A DNA stretch of 64,000 nucleotides, taken from the NCBI RefSeq assembly GCF_014200675.1, contig NZ_JACHCI010000014.1:1-64000 (forward strand), in the 5' to 3' direction. The number at the start of each line of letters is the position of its first letter. The first letter of the stretch is position 1. Position numbers and translations under genes: made by a program. Source of the DNA: Janthinobacterium saanense (GTDB taxonomy: Bacteria; Pseudomonadota; Gammaproteobacteria; Burkholderiales; Burkholderiaceae_D). The notes beneath the pieces are model-generated. The model was not told the origin of the DNA and made no database searches. It saw only the letters and a list, made by a program, of their open reading frames with translations. Shown here in pieces: positions 8,044 to 16,652 of this stretch.

Positions 8044-11000
8044 GATACATCTCCTTCCAGATCCAGCACAGGCGCTGCAGCATGCTTGACCACCGCATCG
8101 GCCGGCTTTTTCTCAAAACGCTGCGCCAGAGTGCGCAGCAATACATAGAACACAGGCGTCAGGAACAGGCCGAAGAAGGTCACGCCCAGCATGCCGGCAA
8201 ACACCGCCACACCCATCGCATGACGCATTTCCGAACCGGCGCCGTGCGAGAACACCAGGGGCACGACACCCATGATGAAGGCGATCGACGTCATCAGGAT
8301 AGGACGCAGACGCAGACGGCAAGCTTCCAGCGCCGCTTGCACGATGGTGCGGCCATGGTCTTCCAGTTCACGCGCAAACTCCACGATCAGAATCGCATTC
8401 TTCGACGCCAGCCCCACCAGCACGAACAGGGCGATCTGCGTAAAGACGTTGTTGTCGCCACCGGTCAGCTTGACGCCGAGCAAAGCGCACAGAATCGACA
8501 TCGGCACGATCAAAATCACCGCCAGCGGCAGGGTCCAGCTCTCGTACTGGGCAGCCAACACCAGGAATACCAGCAGCACGCACAGCGGGAACACATAGAT
8601 CATCGTGTTACCGGACAAGATGTCCTGGTAGGTCAGCTCGGTCCATTCAAACGAAATCCCTTGCGGCAGTACTTCCTTGGCGATGCGTTCCAGCGCGGCT
8701 TGCGCCTGGCCACTCGATACACCCGCTGCAGGACCGCCGTTGAAGTCGGCTGCGGCGTAGGCGTTGTAGCGCTGTACGCGGTCCGGACCATAGGTATCCT
8801 TGACGCGCATCAGCGACGACAGAGGAATCATCTCGCCCTTGTCGCTGCGTACTTTCAGCTGCGCGATGTCTTGCGCATGCGAACGGAAGGCTGCATCGGC
8901 TTGCACACGGACCTGATAAGTGCGGCCAAACTGGTTGAAGTCGTTCACGTACAGCGAACCGAGGTTGATCTGCAAGGTCTGGTAGATCGTTTGCAGCTGC
9001 ACGCCCATCTGCTTGGCTTTCACGCGGTCGACATCGGCAAACAGCTGTGGCACGTTGATCTGGTAACCCGAGAACACGCCCGCCAGTTGCGGCGTCTGGT
9101 AAGCCTTGGCGGCCAGCGCCTGCGTCGCGTTGTACAGCGCGTCGTAACCGAGGTTGCCACGGTCTTCGATCATCATCTTGAAGCCGCCGATGGTACCCAG
9201 GCCGTTGACCGGCGGTGGCGGGAAGACCATGATGAAGGCGTCCTGGATACCGCCCAGGCGCTTGTTGATCTCGGCCGCGATGGCGCCGCCCGACAATTCC
9301 TTGGTGGTGCGCTGGTCAAACGGTTTCAAGGTGGCGAACACGATGCCCGAGTTAGGTGCATTGGTGAAGTCGTTGATCGACAGGCCGGGGAAGGCAATCG
9401 TCGACTCAACGCCAGGCACCGATTTGATCACGTCGGACATGCGGCGCACGACATCTTCCGTGCGGTCCAGCGAGGCGGCGTCAGGCAATTGCGCAAAACC
9501 GACCAGGTACTGTTTATCCTGGCCTGGCACGAAGCCGGCCGGCACTGCCTTGAAGGTGAAGATGGCGGCAATCACCAGCAGCACGTACACGCCCAGCGAC
9601 GCGCTCTTGCGGCCCAACACACCTTTGACGCCCGCTTCATAGCGGTGCGAAGCACGGCCGAAGAAACGGTTGAACCAGGCGAAGAAGCGGCCGAAGACTT
9701 TATCCATCACGCGCGTCAGCGCATCTTTCGGTGCATCGTGCGGTTTCAAGAGCGCGGCCGACAAGGCTGGCGCCAGGGTCAGCGAGCTGAAAGCGGAGAT
9801 TACGGTCGAAATTGCAATCGTCAGTGCGAACTGGCGATAGAACTCGCCCGACAGGCCAGGAACAAAGGCGATCGGCACGAACACGGCGCACAGCACCAGG
9901 GCGATGGCGATAATCGGGCCACTCACCTCTTTCATGGCCTGGATGGTGGCGTCGCGTGGCGACAGGCCTTCTTCGATATTACGCTCGACGTTTTCTACCA
10001 CCACGATGGCGTCATCGACCACGATACCGATGGCCAGCACGAGGCCGAACAGCGACAGGGTATTGATCGAGAAACCAAAGCCCAGCATCACGGCGAAGGT
10101 GCCGACGATGGAAACCGGAACGGCCAGCAGTGGAATGATGGACGCGCGCCAGGTTTGCAGGAAGATGATCACGACCAGTACCACCAGTGCGATCGCTTCG
10201 AGCAGGGTGTGGATCACGGCTTCGATCGAGGAGCGCACGAACTGGGTCGGGTCGTACTCGATGCGGTATTCCACGCCTTGCGGGAAGTCTTTTTTCAGCT
10301 CTTCCATCTTGGCGCGTACATCGCTGGACAATTGCAGCGCGTTGGCGTTAGGTGCTTCGAAAATACCCATGCCGACGGCCGGATTATTATTGAGCAGCGA
10401 ACGCAGCGAGTAGCTATTGGCGCCCATTTCCACCCGCGCCACATCGCGCAGGTGCGTCACTGCGCCATCGCCATTGGTACGCACGATGATGTCGCCAAAC
10501 TGCTCTGGCGTTTGCAGACGGCCCTGGGTGTTGACGGTCAGCTGGAATGGCGCATTCTTCGCTGGCGACGCGCCGATCACACCGGCGGCGACCTGCACGT
10601 TCTGTTCGCGGATGGCGTCAACGACATCATTGGCCGTCATGCTGCGGGCAGCGACTTTTTGCGGATCGAGCCAGATGCGCATGGCGTAATCGCCGGCGCC
10701 GAAGATCTGGATATCACCCATGCCCGGCAAGCGTGCCAGCTGGTCCTTAACGTTCAGCACGGCGTAGTTACGCAGATACATATCGTCATAGCGCTTGTTC
10801 GGCGAGACCAGATGCACCACCATGGTCAGATTGGGCGAGGACTTGACCGTCGTCACACCGATCTGGCGCACTTCTTCCGGCAGGCGCGGCAAGGCGCGCT
10901 GCACGCGGTTCTGCACCTGCGTTTCAGCTTGCTCGACGTTGGTGCCGATCTTGAAGGTCACGGTCAGCATCATCGCGCCGTCCGAGGTGTTTTGCGAAGA

Positions 11001-11240
11001 CATGTAGAGCATGTTCTCGACACCGTTGATCTGCTCTTCGAGCGGTGCTGCCACCGTCTCGGCGATCACTTTCGGGTTTGCACCCGGATACTGCGCGCGC
11101 ACCACCACCGATGGCGGCACGACGTCAGGATATTCGGAGATGGGCAAGCCGAAAATCGACAATAGCCCCGCTACGAATATGATGATCGACAAGACCGCCG
11201 CAAAAATCGGCTTGTCGATGAAAAAGCGTGAAAAATTCAT
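8040..11240 (-). CDS. RND multidrug efflux pump, inner-membrane transporter (AcrB/MexB, HAE1 family)
   Basis: A 1066-residue proton/drug antiporter, the usual length for HAE1 pumps. It begins MNFSRFFIDKPIFAAVLSII, typical of AcrB. The proton-relay motif GIVVDDAIVVVENVER carries the adjacent Asp pair in the fourth membrane helix, and the Lys of the tenth helix is in ASKNAILIVEFA. The two large periplasmic loops are full length. It starts 3 nt after the fusion-protein stop, with AAGGAA before the ATG. Substrates are likely multiple drugs, dyes or solvents, but the spectrum cannot be predicted. Confidence 0.95.
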   Translation of the reverse strand: MNFSRFFIDKPIFAAVLSIIIFVAGLLSIFGLPISEYPDVVPPSVVVRAQYPGANPKVIAETVAAPLEEQINGVENMLYMSSQNTSDGAMMLTVTFKIGTNVEQAETQVQNRVQRALPRLPEEVRQIGVTTVKSSPNLTMVVHLVSPNKRYDDMYLRNYAVLNVKDQLARLPGMGDIQIFGAGDYAMRIWLDPQKVAARSMTANDVVDAIREQNVQVAAGVIGASPAKNAPFQLTVNTQGRLQTPEQFGDIIVRTNGDGAVTHLRDVARVEMGANSYSLRSLLNNNPAVGMGIFEAPNANALQLSSDVRAKMEELKKDFPQGVEYRIEYDPTQFVRSSIEAVIHTLLEAIALVVLVVIIFLQTWRASIIPLLAVPVSIVGTFAVMLGFGFSINTLSLFGLVLAIGIVVDDAIVVVENVERNIEEGLSPRDATIQAMKEVSGPIIAIALVLCAVFVPIAFVPGLSGEFYRQFALTIAISTVISAFSSLTLAPALSAALLKPHDAPKDALTRVMDKVFGRFFAWFNRFFGRASHRYEAGVKGVLGRKSASLGVYVLLVIAAIFTFKAVPAGFVPGQDKQYLVGFAQLPDAASLDRTEDVVRRMSDVIKSVPGVESTIAFPGLSINDFTNAPNSGIVFATLKPFDQRTTKELSGGAIAAEINKRLGGIQDAFIMVFPPPPVNGLGTIGGFKMMIEDRGNLGYDALYNATQALAAKAYQTPQLAGVFSGYQINVPQLFADVDRVKAKQMGVQLQTIYQTLQINLGSLYVNDFNQFGRTYQVRVQADAAFRSHAQDIAQLKVRSDKGEMIPLSSLMRVKDTYGPDRVQRYNAYAAADFNGGPAAGVSSGQAQAALERIAKEVLPQGISFEWTELTYQDILSGNTMIYVFPLCVLLVFLVLAAQYESWTLPLAVILIVPMSILCALLGVKLTGGDNNVFTQIALFVLVGLASKNAILIVEFARELEDHGRTIVQAALEACRLRLRPILMTSIAFIMGVVPLVFSHGAGSEMRHAMGVAVFAGMLGVTFFGLFLTPVFYVLLRTLAQRFEKKPADAVVKHAAAPVLDLEGDVS

Positions 11241-11243
11241 GTT

Positions 11244-12488
11244 TTATTCCTTGGTAGTCGATGCTGCTTTCGCGGCAATCTTGGCGTCTTTTGCTTCAGG
11301 TTTCGCCGGTGCAGCCGGTGCGGTTGGATCAAAGTCCATCGCCACCAGTTGTGGCGTCACCGCTGCGCCTGGGCGCACGCGCTGCAAACCATTCACGACG
11401 ATCTTCTCGCCCACTTTCAAGCCTTCGCGCACCACGCGCAAGCCGTCCGAATTCGGACCCAGCTTGACGGCGCGGTATTCAGCCTTGTTGTCGGCGCCGA
11501 TCACGTAGACGAATTTACGGCTTTGGTCGGTGCCCACGGCGCGGTCGCTGATCAGCAGCGCCGTGCTTTGCGCCTTCGGACCGTTGCCGCCATCGAGCTG
11601 GACGCGTGCAAACAGGCCAGGCACAAGTTCGCGGTCGGTATTGGCGAAGGTGGCGCGCATGCGCACGCTGCCGGTAGCCGGATCGAGCCGGTTGTCGACG
11701 AATTCCAGCTTGCCTTCATGCGGGAAACCGGTTTCATTGGCCAGGCCGATTTTCACGGTGACGGGCGTGCCTTTTTGCGCCGTACCGGCGACGCGCAGAT
11801 AAGTGTCTTCATCGCCGTCAAAGCTGGCGTAGATGCGGTCGGTCGACACCACGGAGGTGAGGATGGCGGTAGCATCGATCAGGTTGCCGACGGTGATTTC
11901 AGCCTTGCTGACGCGGCCGCTGATAGGCGACTCGACGCGGGTATAGGACAGATTCAGCTTGGCCGCGTCATACGAGGCTTGCGCCGCGCGGGCATCGGCT
12001 TCCAGCCCTTTCATATCGGCCGCTTTTTCATCGTATTCGCGCTGGGCGATGGCTTTTTCAGCCAGCAGCTTTTCAGAGCGCGTCAACTCCAGCTTGGCCA
12101 GGCCAGCCTTGGCGCGGGCCGAGGCGGCAGCGCCTTCGGTGCGTTCCACTTCCGCCTGGTATGGGCGCGGGTCGATCACGAACAGCACATCGCCCTTTTT
12201 CACTTCGCTGCCTGGCTTGAAGTTCACGGACGTGATGAAGCCGTTGACGCGCGAGCGGATTTCCACGCGGTCGATCGCTTCCAGGCGGCCCGAGAATTCC
12301 TGCGTTTCCGTGATCTGTTTTTCCACCACGGCGGCGGTGGAGACCGGCGGACCGCCGGCTGCGGGCGCGTCGGGCACCTTGCTATTCGCCGAATCGCAGC
12401 CAGCCAGGCTCACGGCAACCAGTCCGGCCAGCGCGAGCGATGCGGCCAGGGGCTTGAGCAGCGTCGAAAATTGTTGAACGTTTTTCAT
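11244..12488 (-). CDS. RND efflux periplasmic adaptor (AcrA/MexA family)
   Basis: A 414-residue membrane fusion protein linking pump and outer-membrane channel. The N-terminus has a lipoprotein signal (AVSLAGC, acylated Cys near residue 30). It is followed by a lipoyl/hairpin region (FVIDPRPYQAEVERTEG), the coiled-coil hairpin, the beta-barrel (GNLIDATAILTSVVSTDRIY) and an Ala/Lys-rich tail. AGGGAA precedes the ATG. It is the first gene of the operon, with the promoter and two palindromic operators 200-250 bp upstream. Confidence 0.93.
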   Translation of the reverse strand: MKNVQQFSTLLKPLAASLALAGLVAVSLAGCDSANSKVPDAPAAGGPPVSTAAVVEKQITETQEFSGRLEAIDRVEIRSRVNGFITSVNFKPGSEVKKGDVLFVIDPRPYQAEVERTEGAAASARAKAGLAKLELTRSEKLLAEKAIAQREYDEKAADMKGLEADARAAQASYDAAKLNLSYTRVESPISGRVSKAEITVGNLIDATAILTSVVSTDRIYASFDGDEDTYLRVAGTAQKGTPVTVKIGLANETGFPHEGKLEFVDNRLDPATGSVRMRATFANTDRELVPGLFARVQLDGGNGPKAQSTALLISDRAVGTDQSRKFVYVIGADNKAEYRAVKLGPNSDGLRVVREGLKVGEKIVVNGLQRVRPGAAVTPQLVAMDFDPTAPAAPAKPEAKDAKIAAKAASTTKE

Positions 12489-12689
12489 TTTATTTCCCTG
12501 TCTTATGAAAATTTCTAATGGTATGGGCGGCAGGAAGCAACCCAGCTAAAAAGGTACTGTTGGTGCCATGGCGCCCGACGGCGCTCGATCAAAGGTAAAC
12601 AGGCCGCCTGCGGCTTAAAAGCAGACGGGGACGACAAAGCTGGCTGTGCGAGTGCACAACGCAGGCAGAAAGGGAATTACACCAAGAAC

Positions 12690-12705
12690 TACACTACATA
12701 GTGTA
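12690..12705 (-). promoter_or_regulatory. Operator 1 over the -10 of the RND promoter
   Basis: TACACTACATAGTGTA is a 7+2+7 inverted repeat. On the minus strand its TACACT half coincides with a candidate -10 hexamer (12700-12705). It fits a TetR-type repressor site, but the protein that binds it is not encoded nearby. Confidence 0.6.
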
Positions 12706-12724
12706 ACAACCAAAACTCAAAAAG

Positions 12725-12740
12725 TAAACTGCTTAGTGTA
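12725..12740 (-). promoter_or_regulatory. Operator 2 over the -35 of the RND promoter
   Basis: TAAACTGCTTAGTGTA matches operator 1 at 13 of 16 positions and is displaced by 35 bp. It covers the candidate -35 hexamer TTTACT (minus strand, 12723-12728), which is 17 bp from the TACACT -10. Two related sites over one promoter suggest repression by dimers. Confidence 0.5.
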
Positions 12741-12770
12741 ATTTTTTTTGTGATGCCGCGAAGATCGGCG

Positions 12771-13634
12771 TCATGACTCGGGTTCTTGTCCCAAGCCAGC
12801 CACAAAACTGGCAATTTCACCCAATACGTGCACTCTGCACGCGCATTCATTGCGGGCGCCCGCTTCATTGAGGGGCGCGGCGGGCATGCGCCGCACGGTC
12901 GTCTTGATGCCACAAGCGATCAGCTTGCTGCCGTATTGTTCAGCCTCATCGCGTAATGGGTCATCTTCGCTGGACAGGATGAGCGCTGGCGGCAAATTCT
13001 TCAGCCGGCTCGACTGCAGCGGCGACGCGTACGGATGGGCGCGGTCAGCGGCGTTCGGCAAATAGCCACGGTAGGCGGCGGCGCATTTATCAGCCACTTC
13101 CACCAGTTCCGGACAAGTCGGCAAGGCGCGCATCGAGCACGACGACAAGCCGGGGTCCAGCATGGGCATGATCAAGACCTGGCCAGCGAGCGGCGGGCCG
13201 CCCCGGTCGCGCGACATCATGGCGCACACGGCAGCCAGGTTGGCGCCCGCCTCGATGCCGGACACCACCATCTGCTTGCCCGTCCAGCCCAGCTTGGTCT
13301 TGTTCTTTTTCGCCCACAGCAGCACCGCATGCGCGTCTTCGACGGCGGCGGGAAATGGGCGCACCTTGGCCAGGGTGTAATTCGATGCCAGCACCACGTG
13401 GTCCGGGTTGCTCAACACCAGGCAGCGCAGAAAGTCGTCAGATTCGTCGAGGTCGCCATCGACAAAACCGCCGCCGTGGAAAAATACGATCAGGCTGGAC
13501 TGCCTGGCGCCAGGCACACCGGCCGTATAGAGCCGCGCAGCGAGCGGCTCTTGCGCGCCCTGCACTTGAATATCGCGTATCTTCAACGCCTGGCCAGGCG
13601 CCAATTCGGCGACCAGCGCACTGACCTGGCTCAT
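12771..13634 (-). CDS. Degenerate alpha/beta-hydrolase (HSL family) lacking the catalytic serine
   Basis: A 287-residue protein with the hormone-sensitive-lipase fold. The oxyanion motif HGGG is at residues 53-56, and the acid-loop region DDPLRDEAE (D225) is intact. The nucleophile elbow, normally GDSAG, reads G126-I-E128-A-G130: the codon is GAG, so Glu replaces Ser. The region expected to supply the catalytic His (after residue 250) has no His in the usual place. It is therefore probably a pseudoenzyme or a protein with a new role, not an active esterase. Its ATG overlaps the stop of the small membrane protein upstream (ATGA), so the two are likely translated together. Confidence 0.75.
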   Translation of the reverse strand: MSQVSALVAELAPGQALKIRDIQVQGAQEPLAARLYTAGVPGARQSSLIVFFHGGGFVDGDLDESDDFLRCLVLSNPDHVVLASNYTLAKVRPFPAAVEDAHAVLLWAKKNKTKLGWTGKQMVVSGIEAGANLAAVCAMMSRDRGGPPLAGQVLIMPMLDPGLSSCSMRALPTCPELVEVADKCAAAYRGYLPNAADRAHPYASPLQSSRLKNLPPALILSSEDDPLRDEAEQYGSKLIACGIKTTVRRMPAAPLNEAGARNECACRVHVLGEIASFVAGLGQEPES

Positions 13635-13843
13635 TGCGCCACCACCGGCTGCACTGCAGCATCGACCACAGTATCATTCAGGCACAGCAGCGCGGCGCGG
13701 CCGACTTCATGGGTCAGGGCGTTATAGCCGCTGGCTTCGGATTGCGCCGCCTGCGAGTACGCGTCCGTATATACCATCGCGGACAAGGCAAGCGCACTCA
13801 GCAATATTGCGAGCACTGCAAAGCTTCCATTTCGATGACCCAT
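13631..13843 (-). CDS. Small membrane-anchored or secreted protein of unknown function
   Basis: A 70-residue protein starting MGHRNGSFAVLAILL, with one hydrophobic segment (residues 8-24) followed by a polar 45-residue tail containing one Cys. I prefer the ATG at 13843, preceded by AGGAG at good spacing, over an upstream extension. It overlaps the following hydrolase-like gene by 4 nt, so both are probably made together. I do not recognise the family. Confidence 0.55.
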   Translation of the reverse strand: MGHRNGSFAVLAILLSALALSAMVYTDAYSQAAQSEASGYNALTHEVGRAALLCLNDTVVDAAVQPVVAQ

Positions 13844-13943
13844 GATCTTTCTCCTGATGACTGTCTGCAGACACTTCTTTATGCTGCAGTACAACAACTA
13901 TAGACTTGTTCTACAATCTGATAAAGAGTGCAATGACGAATTG

Positions 13944-13965
13944 ATTGTTCAGAATCTCGAACAAT
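13944..13965 (+). promoter_or_regulatory. LysR-type operator before the LysR gene
   Basis: ATTGTTC-N8-GAACAAT is a perfect inverted repeat containing a T-N11-A arrangement, the LysR-family consensus. It ends 10 nt before the regulator's start codon, in the intergenic space shared with the divergent small membrane protein gene. A second TTGTTC half-site lies near 13908. Autoregulation is likely, and control of the divergent pair is possible. Confidence 0.55.
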
Positions 13966-13975
13966 AAGGAAGAAC

Positions 13976-14926
13976 ATGAATAAACTGCAGGCAATGGAAG
14001 TATTCATACAGGTAGTCGATGCGGGCGGTTTTACGCGCGCTGCCGAAAACATGCAGTTACCCAAGGCGACCGTCTCGACCCTGATACAGTCGCTGGAAGC
14101 GAGTTTGTCCGTCAAACTGCTGAACCGCACCACGCGACACGTCAGCATCACCTCGGACGGCGCCGCCTATTACGAGCGCTGCGTGCGCATCCTGTCGGAC
14201 GTGCGCGAAGCGGAGGAATCGCTGTCGCGCACCCGGCTCAGCCCCAGCGGACGCTTGCGCGTGGATGCGCCCACGGCCCTGGCCAGCGAATTGCTGATCC
14301 CTGCCCTGCCCGACTTTTTTGCGCGCTATCCCGACATCGTGCTCGAACTCGGTTGCAGCGACCGCCCCGTGGACTTGATCGAGGAAGGCGTCGATTGCGC
14401 CGTGCGCGGCGGCGAACTGGGCGATTTGAACCTGATCGCCCGGCGCGTGGGCCAGTTGCATTTCATGACTTGCGCCTCGCCCGGCTACCTGGCACAGCAT
14501 GGTACGCCCACGCACCCGAATGATTTGACGGCCCACCGTGGCGTCAACTTTTTCTCGGCCAAGACGGGCAAGACCTTCGACTGGGATTTTACGCGCGACG
14601 GCGAACGTATCCAGATCGCCATGAACAGCCATATCGCGCTGAACGATTCGAACGCCTACACGGCGGCCGGACTGGCGGGACTGGGCGTCATCCAGATGAC
14701 CCACTTCATGCTCGAACCCCTGAAGCGGCAAGGCAGGATGATCGAATTGCTGGAAGACTGGCATTCAGACCCGCTGCCCATCCACGTGATCTATCCGCCG
14801 AACCGCCACCTGTCCGCCAAGGTGCGCGTATTCGTCGAATGGGTCGCCGACATGTTTTCCACCCACCCGGCCACGCAGCTCAAGAACAAGCATGCGCGGC
14901 CTGAACTCCCGGAGACACAGCCATGA
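13976..14926 (+). CDS. LysR-family transcriptional regulator
   Basis: A 316-residue protein with an N-terminal winged helix-turn-helix (residues 1-60; DAGGFTRAAENMQLPKATVS is the recognition region) and a LysR substrate-binding domain from about residue 90. The DNA-binding part resembles the large subgroup with the QLEASLSVKLLNRTTR type of linker helix. AAGGAA precedes the ATG. Its stop overlaps the start of the dehydrogenase gene (ATGA), so the regulator and enzyme form one translationally coupled unit, and the dehydrogenase substrate is a candidate effector. Confidence 0.9.
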   Translation: MNKLQAMEVFIQVVDAGGFTRAAENMQLPKATVSTLIQSLEASLSVKLLNRTTRHVSITSDGAAYYERCVRILSDVREAEESLSRTRLSPSGRLRVDAPTALASELLIPALPDFFARYPDIVLELGCSDRPVDLIEEGVDCAVRGGELGDLNLIARRVGQLHFMTCASPGYLAQHGTPTHPNDLTAHRGVNFFSAKTGKTFDWDFTRDGERIQIAMNSHIALNDSNAYTAAGLAGLGVIQMTHFMLEPLKRQGRMIELLEDWHSDPLPIHVIYPPNRHLSAKVRVFVEWVADMFSTHPATQLKNKHARPELPETQP

Positions 14927-15894
14927 CCGCAGTTCCCGCAACACCGCACAAGATCGTCTTCCTCGACCGCGACAGCCTGATCGCCACCGTCCGCGCACCA
15001 GCGTTTGTTCACGAATGGGCCGAATATCCGCATACCAAGGGCAGCGCACAAACCGTGGAACGTTTGCAAGACGCCAGCATCGCCATCAGCAACAAGGTGC
15101 CGCTGCGCGCGGCCGAACTGGCGCAACTGCCGCAACTGAAAATGATCGCCGTGGCCGCCACCGGCACGGACATCATCGACCTGGCCGCCTGCCGCGAGCG
15201 CGGCATTATCGTCGCCAACATCCGCGACTACGCGCGCGCCACCGTGCCCGAACACACGCTGGCGCTGATGCTGGCCTTGCGCCGCCAGTTAATCGCCTAC
15301 CGGGCGGACGTGGAAGCGGGCCTGTGGCAGGCATCCGAACGTTTCTGCCTGTTCGGCCACCCGATCCGCGACCTGGCCGGCAGCCGCCTGGGCTTGCTGG
15401 GCTATGGCGCGCTGGGCAAGGCCGTGGCCCAGTTGGCGCGCGCCTTCGGCATGCAGGTGGCCGTGCATAACCGCTCGCCCATCAACGAGACCGATGTGCT
15501 GGAAGTATCAAAAGAAGAACTGCTGGCCACCTCCGACATCCTCAGCCTGCATTTGCCGCTGACCGACAAGACGCGCAACATCATCGGCGCGCTTGAGCTG
15601 GCCAGCATGAAGCCGACCGCCCTCTTGATCAATACGGCGCGCGGCGGCCTGGTCGATGAAGCAGCGCTGGCCCATGCCTTGCACACCGGCGTGATCGCCG
15701 GCGCCGGCTTCGACGTACTTAGCCAGGAGCCGCCGCCGCCCGACAACGTGCTGCTGAAGCTGCGCCTGCCCAACTTTATCCTCACGCCGCACACGGCCTG
15801 GGCAAGCGGCGAGGCCATGCAGAAACTGGCCGAGCAGCTCATCGACAATGTGGAAGCGTTTGAACGGGGCGCGCCGACGAATCTCGTCGGCTGA
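14923..15894 (+). CDS. D-2-hydroxyacid dehydrogenase (NAD(P)-dependent)
   Basis: A 323-residue cytosolic oxidoreductase interconverting a 2-keto acid and its D-2-hydroxy acid (glycerate, hydroxypyruvate or similar). The nucleotide site is GLLGYGALGKAVA (GxGxxG). The catalytic Arg is in NTARGGLVDE, the Glu in VLSQEPP and the His in LTPHTAWAS, so the active site is complete. GGAGA precedes the start. The overlap with the LysR gene suggests a small self-contained metabolic module. The exact substrate is not evident. Confidence 0.88.
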   Translation: MTAVPATPHKIVFLDRDSLIATVRAPAFVHEWAEYPHTKGSAQTVERLQDASIAISNKVPLRAAELAQLPQLKMIAVAATGTDIIDLAACRERGIIVANIRDYARATVPEHTLALMLALRRQLIAYRADVEAGLWQASERFCLFGHPIRDLAGSRLGLLGYGALGKAVAQLARAFGMQVAVHNRSPINETDVLEVSKEELLATSDILSLHLPLTDKTRNIIGALELASMKPTALLINTARGGLVDEAALAHALHTGVIAGAGFDVLSQEPPPPDNVLLKLRLPNFILTPHTAWASGEAMQKLAEQLIDNVEAFERGAPTNLVG

Positions 15895-15901
15895 TCGTCG
15901 C

Positions 15902-16088
15902 TTACAGTTTCTGCTTGCCGCGCTGCGTATCGTTGCCGACCCGGCGCAAATCGGCCTGTTGCACAGAACCGAGCGCGCCCGAGCCTGAGCGGCTGGCGTT
16001 GATGTCGCTGATCTGGTCGATGCGCACCGTCAAGTCATTACCGTAGACGGTGCTGTGCAACTTCAGCGTGCCCGCATTGTTGTCAAAC
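15902..16088 (-). pseudogene. Orphan 3' coding fragment downstream of the GNAT gene
   Basis: This stretch reads as a clean, codon-biased frame ending in TAA (residues such as LHSTVYGNDLTVRID and GSVQQADLRRVGND). It has no start codon or Shine-Dalgarno of its own. The frame continues upstream only inside the 3' end of the GNAT gene in a different frame, where the composition is not coding-like. The best reading is the truncated tail of a gene that lost its 5' part. A small gene starting inside GNAT is possible. Family not recognised. Confidence 0.4.
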
Positions 16089-16652
16089 TTATGCTTGCTG
16101 AAGACGCCGCGCCTGCCACTCGCGCCGCAGCAAGCCATACAGGGCCGAATCGCTGACCTGGCCGCCGACAATCCAGCGCTCAGGCAAGAAACCTTCCTGC
16201 TTGAAACCCTGGCGTTCCAGCGCGCTGGCCGAACCCTTGTTGAGCGGATCGATATCGGCTTCCAGGCGGTTCAAGTCCCGTTCGATGAAAGCGTATTCCA
16301 GCAAGGCGTTCAGCGCCTCCTGCATATAGCCGTGGCCCCAATGCTGGCGTCCCAGCACGTAGCCGAGCTCGGCGCGGCGGTTTTGCTTGTGCAGCGCAAA
16401 CAGGTTGCAACTACCCAGGTATTCTCCGGTGGCCTTCAGTTCGATGGCGAAGCGAAAAAATTCTTCCTTTTCAAACGCGGCGACGTCTTCGGCAATCTTG
16501 GTAGCGGCGCGTTCGCGGTCCGTCCAGGGCGGTTCGCTGAAATAGCGCATGACTTCAGGGTCGGAGTGGATGGCAAACATGGCTGCGGCATCGGAGGGCT
16601 GCGTCTTGCGCAGGATCAGGCGGGTGGTGGTAATCGTCTTCGAGTAAGCCAT
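16089..16652 (-). CDS. GNAT-family N-acetyltransferase (RimJ/RimL type)
   Basis: A 187-residue protein with the order typical of ribosomal-protein or metabolite acetyltransferases: TTRLILRKTQPSDAAAMF at the N-terminus, RRAELGYVLGRQHWGHGYM as the acetyl-CoA binding motif region, and NRLEADIDPLNKGSASALER near the C-terminus. It would transfer acetyl from acetyl-CoA to an amine; the acceptor is unknown. It stands alone, with no obvious operon partner. Confidence 0.85.
   Translation of the reverse strand: MAYSKTITTTRLILRKTQPSDAAAMFAIHSDPEVMRYFSEPPWTDRERAATKIAEDVAAFEKEEFFRFAIELKATGEYLGSCNLFALHKQNRRAELGYVLGRQHWGHGYMQEALNALLEYAFIERDLNRLEADIDPLNKGSASALERQGFKQEGFLPERWIVGGQVSDSALYGLLRREWQARRLQQA

Noticed and set aside
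8082-11165. Open frame of 1027 codons on the strand opposite the RND pump gene
   Set aside because: It is a shadow of the GC-rich codon pattern of the pump gene. The predicted protein has an implausible His/Gln/Arg composition, and the pump on the other strand is unmistakable.
8040-12488. Naming the pump acrAB/mexAB-oprM
   Set aside because: Many paralogous HAE1 pumps exist in this group of bacteria; without phylogeny the specific name cannot be assigned.
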